Assembly: GCA_937890745.1 (NCBI GenBank)
Contig: CALADH010000095.1
Location: 1-52,812, forward strand
DNA from: Scybalocola_A sp900557175
Lineage (GTDB): Bacteria > Bacillota > Clostridia > Lachnospirales > Lachnospiraceae
DNA: 52,812 bases
Direction: 5' to 3'
In this document: positions 33,046-40,557 of the stretch, one piece after another
How the letters are laid out: every line of letters starts with the position of its first letter
Numbering within the stretch: position 1 is the first letter of the stretch
Position numbers and translations under genes: made by a program
Notes under the pieces: model-generated
What the model saw: only the letters and a program-made list of their open reading frames with translations
What the model was told of the DNA's origin: nothing
Database searches by the model: none

Positions 33046-35682
33046 TTATTTCTTTTTTCGCACAAACATTTTTCTTACCATATCTACAGGTATGATCAGC
33101 AATGCCAGTAACATTGATATAACTAATGCACGGATGCTGAGTGTTGTTGTGTTAAATACCTGTCCGCCAATCTGAATGATGACTGTCTGCATAACAAAGA
33201 TGGCGCCCATAACAACTAAAAACCGCTTATTTTCATTAATATGTTCAAATAAGTTCAGCTTTTCAGATCTTGTATTTAAACTATTAAAAATAATAGAATA
33301 AATAAAGAAGGCAAACATAAATGTCTTTTTGTACAATTCAGGATCTGCACAGTACTCCGGCGTTACAAAGGTTGTAATTCCAAAAATATTTTCAAGAATC
33401 AGAATCGAACCTAATGTGATAAATATACCGCTTGTTCCAATCGCAGATTTAATATAAGATGTTAAAATATTATCTGTACGAAGCGCCGGCTTGTCTTTCA
33501 TATAACGGTCAAGAATCGGCTCGCCGCCAAAAGCCATCGCTGCCAGAGTATCCATGATTAAGTTAATCCACAAAATCTGCACAATAGAAAACGGCTCTGT
33601 CCATCCTAAAATAGGTGCAATAATATTGATCAATAATGTACTGATATTAACTGTCAGCTGGAAAATTAAAAATTTGCCGACAGATTTTGCCATTGTTCTG
33701 CTGTTTAAAACACAATCTTTGATTGATGTGAGGCTGTTATTTAATATAACAACGTCTCCGGCCTCCTGAGCCACTGCTGTTCCGTCGCCCATAGCAAAAC
33801 CGATATCCGCCTGCTTCAGCGCCGGCGCATCGTTTACGCCATCACCAGTCATACCGCACACATTATCCAGCTGCTGTGAAAGAATAACAAGACGTTTTTT
33901 GTCCAAAGGCTTCGCTCTGCTGACAACCCTCAAATTCGGCAATGCCTTTTTAAGTTCCTCATCCGTCATATTTTCCAATTGTTCGTGTGTCAGTACAACA
34001 TCATTTTTCTCATCTTTTAATATACCTGCTTCTTTTGCGATGGCAACCGCAGTTTCTTCTGCATCGCCGGTAACCATAACGACCTGAATGCCTGCGCTGT
34101 TGAGAATTTCTACTGTTTCGATAGCATCATTTCTTACATTATCTCTTAAACATAATACAGCCATCAAAATAGTCTTTCCGCCTTCAAGTTTGGCAACGGA
34201 TAATAATTTCATAGTTCTCTTTGCTTCATTAATCATCTGAGCTTCTACGAGATTTTTATGTTCTTTTGTAAAGACCTGTACTTCTCCGTCAGGAAGCTGA
34301 AAATGTGTAATATCATCAATGATATTTTCGGTTGCACCCTTCCAGTAAACGACACCGTTTTTCATTGTCGCCGTCGCGCATTTCTTTTCAGAATCAAAAC
34401 CGCTGACATCTTCAACTTTATCATGAATATTTTCAGAACCGTCATAACCATGTTCGAGCGCATAAGTCAATAAAGCTCTGTCCATGTTATTACTTCCAAT
34501 AGCTTTGCCCTCTGAAACTTTCGCCAAATTGTTGACTGTAATTGCCTCAATAAATTCTTTGTTTTTAATAGAATCAACGATATCGCCATTACCGGTAATA
34601 AATTCTACAAGAGATAAATTACCTTGCGTAATTGTTCCGGTTTTATCGCTAAATAATACATTCATATATGCAGAATCTGAAAATGCCGCCTTATGGCTGA
34701 CCAATATATTTTTCTTATACATCGACTCTGTGTTCATCGACTGGACTAAGCTGTTCATCATCGGCAGACCTTCAGGAACCGCCATAATCACGATGGAAGC
34801 CATAAGCATTACAGCCTCGGCAATCAGCAGTAAAACAGTAACAACATCGATTGCTTCATTTGCTCTGAACAATGTTAAAGCAACATGAAGAACACCGGCG
34901 ATGGCAGCCGCCGATACACCAAGCTTACCGATACCAGCAGCGACAACCTCCAATTTCAGGCTTGACGTATCTTTTCTTTCATCTTCGCCATCATCTGTAA
35001 GTGCTTTATTGATTTTACCAAGCTCAGACGCATCACCGATAACAGTGGCTACCATGTAGCCTTCGCCCGAAGTCACGACCGAACCCATAAATATTTTTGA
35101 TGCGGATGCATAATCTGTTGATTCGGCCTCAGACATATCAGGCGCAGCTACTTTCGTTTCATCTCTTGATTCACCGTTTAAAGCTGCCTGTGACACCTTA
35201 ATATGTCCGTCAAATAAAACGCCGTCAACAGGCACCTTATCGCCTGCCTGAACAAGAATTGTATCACCTTTTACAATCTCGCTTGTGAGTATGTTAATCA
35301 GTTTGCCATTTCTTATGACTTTGGCATAAGTCTTACTGTATTCTTCCTGCAGCGCCTCACTTCTGCTTGTATTTCTATACTCTGACAAAGTGCTGAAGCC
35401 TGTCGCTAATCCGATAGCTATAACAATACTTACAATCTCTACAAGATCGTTCTCACCTGAAAGTGCCGGGATAAAGGCGCCGAGAACGGCCAGTGCCACT
35501 TTTAATAATAATGCGCCGCAAAGTACTTTGATCCAAATATCATTGAACGCACCAATAAACATGGACCAGAGGGATTCCGTCTCTTTCTTCGCAAGTGCAT
35601 TTGTGCCAAATTTTGCTTTACTTTCATTCACCTGCGAATCGGAAAGCCCTTTCATAAATTCATCTTTCTTAATATCACTCAT
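33046..35682 (-). CDS. Calcium-translocating P-type ATPase
   Basis: This 878-residue P-type ATPase exports cations, most likely Ca2+, at the expense of ATP. It has the actuator motif NGESRDE, the phosphorylation motif FSDKTGTIT (Asp about residue 347), the hinge MTGDGVNDAPALKQADIGFAMG (about residue 614) and about ten membrane segments. The transmembrane motif AVPEGLP is typical of P2-type calcium pumps of the PMCA/SERCA group. GGAGG precedes the ATG. The leader contains a terminator-like hairpin that could end upstream transcripts or act as an attenuator. It forms an operon with the HAD gene. Confidence 0.93.
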   Translation of the reverse strand: MSDIKKDEFMKGLSDSQVNESKAKFGTNALAKKETESLWSMFIGAFNDIWIKVLCGALLLKVALAVLGAFIPALSGENDLVEIVSIVIAIGLATGFSTLSEYRNTSRSEALQEEYSKTYAKVIRNGKLINILTSEIVKGDTILVQAGDKVPVDGVLFDGHIKVSQAALNGESRDETKVAAPDMSEAESTDYASASKIFMGSVVTSGEGYMVATVIGDASELGKINKALTDDGEDERKDTSSLKLEVVAAGIGKLGVSAAAIAGVLHVALTLFRANEAIDVVTVLLLIAEAVMLMASIVIMAVPEGLPMMNSLVQSMNTESMYKKNILVSHKAAFSDSAYMNVLFSDKTGTITQGNLSLVEFITGNGDIVDSIKNKEFIEAITVNNLAKVSEGKAIGSNNMDRALLTYALEHGYDGSENIHDKVEDVSGFDSEKKCATATMKNGVVYWKGATENIIDDITHFQLPDGEVQVFTKEHKNLVEAQMINEAKRTMKLLSVAKLEGGKTILMAVLCLRDNVRNDAIETVEILNSAGIQVVMVTGDAEETAVAIAKEAGILKDEKNDVVLTHEQLENMTDEELKKALPNLRVVSRAKPLDKKRLVILSQQLDNVCGMTGDGVNDAPALKQADIGFAMGDGTAVAQEAGDVVILNNSLTSIKDCVLNSRTMAKSVGKFLIFQLTVNISTLLINIIAPILGWTEPFSIVQILWINLIMDTLAAMAFGGEPILDRYMKDKPALRTDNILTSYIKSAIGTSGIFITLGSILILENIFGITTFVTPEYCADPELYKKTFMFAFFIYSIIFNSLNTRSEKLNLFEHINENKRFLVVMGAIFVMQTVIIQIGGQVFNTTTLSIRALVISMLLALLIIPVDMVRKMFVRKKK

Positions 35683-35711
35683 ATACCTGTTGCCTCCTTT
35701 ATTATGTCCTC

Positions 35712-35757
35712 AAAAAAAGGGGCTGTTGCACTAATTAGTGCGCAGCTTCCTTTTTAG
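35712..35757 (-). terminator. Terminator in the ATPase leader
   Basis: On the minus strand AAAAAGG-AA-GCTG pairs with CAGC-CC-CCTTTTTT around the 14-base palindrome GCACTAATTAGTGC (35728-35741). The T-run ends the hairpin 30 bases before the ATPase start. It ends the dehydrogenase copy 2 transcript or attenuates the ATPase transcript. Confidence 0.75.
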
Positions 35758-35794
35758 GAGTTTATTTCCCTTTGCAATCTTCAATCTCTAAAGT

Positions 35795-35823
35795 ATTTTA
35801 TCCACGATTAACTCACTTGCCAT
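35795..35823 (-). promoter_or_regulatory. Possible promoter upstream of the ATPase terminator
   Basis: On the minus strand ATGGCA and TAAAAT are separated by 17 bases just after dehydrogenase copy 2. If used, it would place the hairpin at 35712-35757 inside the ATPase leader. Confidence 0.4.
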
Positions 35824-35835
35824 TCACGCCCCATC

Positions 35836-36876
35836 TCAACATTTCACTGCAATTTTTATAACATTTTCTTTTCTGTTTTCAAAAATATCATAGGCCTTTT
35901 CAATGTCTTTCAATTCAAAAGTATGTGTAATCAAAGGTGTTGTATCTATTTTTCCGTCTTCAATGAGTTTTAAAATTTCATCGCACCGGCAGCCATCGAC
36001 ACCGCCTGTTTTGAAAGTCAGATTTTTGCCATACATCTGCGGCAGCGGCAATGTCTGATTTTCTTCGTAAAGCGCCACAATTGTCACAATTGCATTCGGA
36101 CGGGCAATTTTCCATGCAAGTTCAAATGTATTGCTGCCGCCGGCAGCTTCAATCACCCTGTCAGCGCCGCCATGAGTACTGTGTGTTCTTACAAAAGCCT
36201 CCACATCAGTTTCTTTTGGATTTATCACAAGGATATCCTCATAATGTGCTTTAATAAAATCAATTCTTGCCGGATCTGTCTCGCATAAAATAATTTTTTT
36301 CGGACATTTCAGCATAACGCAGAGCAGCGTGCAAAGTCCGGTCGGACCGCCGCCGATAATGACAACCGTATCCTCATGACCTATTTCAGAAATATCAGCG
36401 GCCCAATAGCCTGTCGCAAGAATATCTCCTACAAAAAGCGCCTGTGCATCCGTCACCGTATCGGGAATTTTATTTAACCCCTGATTCGCATAAGGCACAC
36501 GGACATATTCGGCCTGTCCGCCGTCAATTCTGCACCCAAGCGCCCAACCGCCGTTTTCATCGGTGCAGTTATTAACAAAACCTTTTTTACAGAAAAAACA
36601 TTCGCCGCAAAAAGTTTCTACATTCACTGTCACACGGTCGCCCGGTTTTACCTTCGTCACACTGCTGCCGGCTTCACACACAACGCCGACCATCTCATGA
36701 CCGACTGTAATTCCCGCAGCTGCCCTTGGCACTGCTCCATGCTTGATGTGAATATCACTGGAGCATATGCTTGCAAGACTTACCTTGACAATGGCATCCT
36801 GCGGATTCAAAAGCTGCGGCCGGATTTTTTCTTCAAGTTTAAACGTCCCCGCTGATTTATATGTGTATGCTAACAT
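35836..36876 (-). CDS. Zinc-dependent alcohol dehydrogenase (MDR family), copy 2
   Basis: This 346-residue protein differs from copy 1 (27670-28710) at roughly 28 positions, mostly in the first 40 residues and on scattered surface-type positions. Catalytic and structural zinc ligands and the GGGPTG coenzyme motif are identical. Similarity extends into the promoter and Shine-Dalgarno region and about 20 bases past the stop codon, which points to a fairly recent duplication. It is divergent from the SNF2-type helicase gene. The substrate is not known. Confidence 0.92.
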   Translation of the reverse strand: MLAYTYKSAGTFKLEEKIRPQLLNPQDAIVKVSLASICSSDIHIKHGAVPRAAAGITVGHEMVGVVCEAGSSVTKVKPGDRVTVNVETFCGECFFCKKGFVNNCTDENGGWALGCRIDGGQAEYVRVPYANQGLNKIPDTVTDAQALFVGDILATGYWAADISEIGHEDTVVIIGGGPTGLCTLLCVMLKCPKKIILCETDPARIDFIKAHYEDILVINPKETDVEAFVRTHSTHGGADRVIEAAGGSNTFELAWKIARPNAIVTIVALYEENQTLPLPQMYGKNLTFKTGGVDGCRCDEILKLIEDGKIDTTPLITHTFELKDIEKAYDIFENRKENVIKIAVKC

Positions 36877-36912
36877 TATATCGCCTCCAACTTTTCATAC
36901 TTTCTTTGTTCT

Positions 36913-36941
36913 ATTTTAACTGATTTTTACCTATAACACAA
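36913..36941 (-). promoter_or_regulatory. Predicted promoter of dehydrogenase copy 2
   Basis: On the minus strand TTGTGT and TAAAAT are separated by 17 bases, parallel to the promoter of copy 1. Confidence 0.5.
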
Positions 36942-37098
36942 GGAACGACATAAAAGGAAATTCCCCCATATCTTTTTTCTGCTGCATATATTATAATAAC
37001 ATCAGAGAGGGGATCAAAGTTTTTTAACCCTTTAGATACCGGATTGCGCCGCACTCTGTGCTTCCGCGATTCTCAAAACATTTGGAGGATTACATACG

Positions 37099-40000
37099 AT
37101 GTTTACAGAAAAAGATATTGTAAAAAATGTCAGCAGTCAAAGTACAATAGACAGAGGTGTACGATTATTTAAAAACGACTATGTATGGGACATTAATACC
37201 AATGAAACAAAAAAAGGCTTTTTTATTAATGGTCTTGTTCAGGGCAGCTATGATAATGAATATAATGTCCAAATCCGTCTTGATGAACCGGACGGTGAAA
37301 TTATAGACTACTCCTGTGACTGTCCGGCCTTTTTCTCTTACGGCGGCATGTGCAAACATTGCGTTGCTGTAGCACTTGAGTATATCGAACAGAGAAAAAC
37401 CTCAGAATTCAGCTGTTCTTCACCACTAGCTTCCGGCCTCCGCCCCCGTGAAGTGACAACTGACGAAAAAATACTCGACATCATAGAAGCTGTTGCACTG
37501 CGCAAACGTTTAGATGAGCAAACTGCCTGTGGTAATATTGAACTTATTCCCGTATTACACGAAATCCATACTTATTATCATTCAAATCCTGACTATATAC
37601 TTACATTTAAGATAGGTGCCTCAGATGGTCGAAAATATGTACTAAAAAATCTCGGAGATTTCTTAGACCATATACGTAAAGAAGAAATGTATTCCTACGG
37701 AAAACAGCTGTCCTTCGTTCACAGCAAGCATATATTTACCAAGGAGGCATGGGAATATATAAAAATGATGACTATCATCAATGAGCAAATGTCGTACAGT
37801 TTCGAATCTTTAGGTAAGGAGCTGCCTTTATCTGCAGACCTTTGGGATGTATTTTACGAAATAAACTGTGGAAAGACGATAGAATTTGAATCGCCCAATT
37901 CGAATATAACTGCATTGCATTTTACAAAAAAAGAATTACCTGTAAAACTTTCTTTAAGTGAAAATGACGATGGCAGCTTCTCCATAAAAATTCCGCCATT
38001 GGTATTTCTGAGCGGCCGTATTAAATACTATGCCATTATAAAAGATATACTGTATCCATGTTCTGCAGATGTTGTTTCCTCTGCCGGATACTTTTTCGCA
38101 CTGGCAGACACAAAAAAAGAATCCGTGTACTGTATTGCAAGAAAAGATATGCCTGCTTTTTGCGGATCAGTTCTCCCTGAACTTCAAAAAGCCAATGTAC
38201 TTACTAAGACAAAATTAAATTTAGATGAATTTAAACCAAAAGAAGCAAAAATTACCTACTATTTGGATGATGAAAACGGTCGTGTTACATTAAAAACAAC
38301 CGGAACCTATGGCGATGAGACTTATAACCTTTTAAATCCACCAAGTTTTGCCAATGAATACCATGACCGCACTAAGGAACTCCGGGCTGTCAATTTAGGC
38401 CGTTCTTATTTTCCAAATGAAGATTTTTCTGAAAAGGTTTTATATTTTGCCTCTGATGATGACGACCGCATGTATCATTTATTAAATACAGGCATCGGTC
38501 AGCTTGAAGAAGACGGCACCGTCTATGCAACAAGCGCAATCAAAGGAAAAAAGCTCATACATTCACCAAAAGCTCATATCGGTATCGCACTAAAGAGCGG
38601 TCTTCTTGATCTGAATGTACAAAGCGATGCCTTTTCTAACAATGAACTGAGCAGCATATTGGATAGTTATCGGAAAAAGAAAAAATACTACCGCATGAAA
38701 AACGGAAACTATATAAAGCTGGAAGATAATGCGTTGTCAACATTGACTGAATTGCTTGACGGACTTGGTTTATCGGCAAAAGATTTGGCAGATGAAAATA
38801 TTGAAGTTCCAAAATACAGAGCCTGCTATATTGACCAAATACTGCGCAAAAAAGATGCCGCGCTTCATGTAGATCGCAACGCAGATTATAAGGCAATCAT
38901 CCGCGATATGAAAAATGTGGAGGACAGTGATTATTCTGTGCCTCTCTCCCTATCTCAGACACTCCGCGAATACCAAAAAACAGGTTTTCGATGGCTTAAC
39001 ACCCTTGCCCATCTTGGATTTGGAGGTATTCTCGCTGATGATATGGGCCTTGGAAAAACCCTTCAAATGATTGCCTATTTACTCTACAGAAAACAGACTG
39101 ACGCCGTGCACCTTCCACACCTTATTATTTGTCCGGCCTCCCTTGTCTATAACTGGAAGCGTGAACTCAACCGCTTTGCGCCGGAGCTTAAAGTAAATGT
39201 GATTACAGGCAATGCTGCCCAGCGCGAAAGCTTAATCACGAATGATAAGAATAGCAATGTATGGATTACATCTTATGACATGATTAAAAGAGATTTACGC
39301 TTATATGCAGACTGCCATTTTGACACGGAAGTTATTGACGAAGCACAGAACATAAAAAATCACGGCACACAAGCTGCCAAAGCTGTGAAGAAAATCCAAG
39401 CTGATATCCGTTTTGCCTTAACCGGTACTCCTATTGAAAACCGTTTAAGTGAATTATGGAGTATCTTTGATTTTCTGATGCCGGGCATTTTAGGAACATA
39501 CGAAAAATTCCGTAATTGCTATGAACTTCCGATTGTACAAAATCAAGATGCACAGATTACAGACAGACTCAAAAAGATGATTGCCCCATTTATACTCCGC
39601 CGAATTAAAAACGAAGTCTTAAAAGAGCTTCCCGAAAAAATAGAGCAGGTTGTATATACCAACATGGAACCGGAACAGCGAAAAATATATGAAGCTCATG
39701 CAATACAGCTTATGAATACTCTTAAAAATCAGAGTACTGAAGATGTTCAAAAAGACAAGCTTCAAATATTGGCCGAACTGACAAAGTTACGACAAATTTG
39801 CTGCGCACCACAAATACTGTACGAGAATTATAAGGAAACTGCCTGTAAACTGGATGCATGCATGGAACTTGTCCATCAGGCAATATCGGGAAATCATAAA
39901 GTATTGATATTTTCTCAATTCACAAGCATCTTTCCAATTCTTGAGAAGCGCCTCAGACAAGAGAAAATTTCACATTATAAGTTAACCGGTCAGACATCAA

Positions 40001-40353
40001 AAGAAGAACGTATTCTCCTTGTTGAGAAATTTAATTCCGATGATGTTCCCGTATTTTTAATTTCCTTAAAAGCCGGTGGCACAGGATTAAACCTAACGGC
40101 AGCCAATATTGTCATTCATTTCGATCCATGGTGGAATCTGGCAGCCCAAAATCAGGCAACCGACCGCGCCCACCGCTTCGGTCAGGATAAACAGGTAATT
40201 GTATTTAAATTGATTGCCCAAAATACGATTGAAGATAAAATTATTGAATTGCAAGAAAGTAAATACAAACTGGCTCAACAGATTTTGGACGGTCAAGGCA
40301 CATCCATTTCCACCATGACCAAAGATGATTTTATGGAAATATTAAAATTTTAA
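37099..40353 (+). CDS. SNF2-family helicase with N-terminal SWIM zinc finger
   Basis: This 1084-residue protein starts with a SWIM domain (zinc ligands Cys73, Cys75, Cys85, His87 in CDCPAFFSYGGMCKHC). A large middle region and a complete SNF2 motor follow: DDMGLGKT near residue 648, DEAQ near 746, and the C-terminal helicase motifs with AGGTGLNLTAA near 992 and a Q-x-x-x-R-x-H-R arginine-finger segment. Such proteins remodel DNA-protein complexes, and bacterial SWIM/SNF2 proteins are often of unknown function. It has GGAGG before the ATG, an 80-base leader and no partner gene beside it, so I assign no defence role. Confidence 0.92.
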   Translation: MFTEKDIVKNVSSQSTIDRGVRLFKNDYVWDINTNETKKGFFINGLVQGSYDNEYNVQIRLDEPDGEIIDYSCDCPAFFSYGGMCKHCVAVALEYIEQRKTSEFSCSSPLASGLRPREVTTDEKILDIIEAVALRKRLDEQTACGNIELIPVLHEIHTYYHSNPDYILTFKIGASDGRKYVLKNLGDFLDHIRKEEMYSYGKQLSFVHSKHIFTKEAWEYIKMMTIINEQMSYSFESLGKELPLSADLWDVFYEINCGKTIEFESPNSNITALHFTKKELPVKLSLSENDDGSFSIKIPPLVFLSGRIKYYAIIKDILYPCSADVVSSAGYFFALADTKKESVYCIARKDMPAFCGSVLPELQKANVLTKTKLNLDEFKPKEAKITYYLDDENGRVTLKTTGTYGDETYNLLNPPSFANEYHDRTKELRAVNLGRSYFPNEDFSEKVLYFASDDDDRMYHLLNTGIGQLEEDGTVYATSAIKGKKLIHSPKAHIGIALKSGLLDLNVQSDAFSNNELSSILDSYRKKKKYYRMKNGNYIKLEDNALSTLTELLDGLGLSAKDLADENIEVPKYRACYIDQILRKKDAALHVDRNADYKAIIRDMKNVEDSDYSVPLSLSQTLREYQKTGFRWLNTLAHLGFGGILADDMGLGKTLQMIAYLLYRKQTDAVHLPHLIICPASLVYNWKRELNRFAPELKVNVITGNAAQRESLITNDKNSNVWITSYDMIKRDLRLYADCHFDTEVIDEAQNIKNHGTQAAKAVKKIQADIRFALTGTPIENRLSELWSIFDFLMPGILGTYEKFRNCYELPIVQNQDAQITDRLKKMIAPFILRRIKNEVLKELPEKIEQVVYTNMEPEQRKIYEAHAIQLMNTLKNQSTEDVQKDKLQILAELTKLRQICCAPQILYENYKETACKLDACMELVHQAISGNHKVLIFSQFTSIFPILEKRLRQEKISHYKLTGQTSKEERILLVEKFNSDDVPVFLISLKAGGTGLNLTAANIVIHFDPWWNLAAQNQATDRAHRFGQDKQVIVFKLIAQNTIEDKIIELQESKYKLAQQILDGQGTSISTMTKDDFMEILKF

Positions 40354-40420
40354 CATATCAAAACAGGGGCTGTCGGGAAATAGATATTTCTATACTATTG
40401 TCAACTATTTTAAATTTCTC

Positions 40421-40477
40421 AGTCCCCAAGGGACTTGCGCCGCTTTGCGCGCCAGATATCCCTCGCGGAGCTTTTTT
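40421..40477 (+). terminator. Possible terminator after the SNF2 gene
   Basis: AGTCCC-CAA-GGGACT is followed by GCGCCGC (40437-40443), which can pair with GCGGAGC (40465-40471) directly before TTTTTT. It lies about 70 bases after the stop codon. Confidence 0.5.
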
Positions 40478-40512
40478 ATGACATAGGAAGCAATTTCCTA
40501 TGTCATAAAAAA
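40472..40512. repeat. Palindromic intergenic element, copy B
   Basis: TTTTTTATGACATAGGAA and its exact complement form an 18-pair perfect stem around a five-base loop. The core matches copy A at 32240-32270. Its outer A/T tracts are shared with the terminators on both sides. Confidence 0.8.
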
Positions 40513-40539
40513 TCCCGGAAAGCCTGAACTCTCCGGGAT
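40507..40539 (-). terminator. Terminator of the glycosidase operon
   Basis: On the minus strand ATCCCGGA and TCCGGGAT form the stem and a T-run follows immediately. It lies 18 bases after the GH2 stop codon. Confidence 0.9.
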
Positions 40540-40557
40540 ATACTCGCTTTTATTTAA

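Noticed and set aside
35719..35728. GGGGCTGTTG here and GGGGCTGTCG at 40366-40375 as insertion-sequence ends
   Set aside because: Only ten bases are shared, no transposase or target duplication is visible, and the first copy is part of a terminator.
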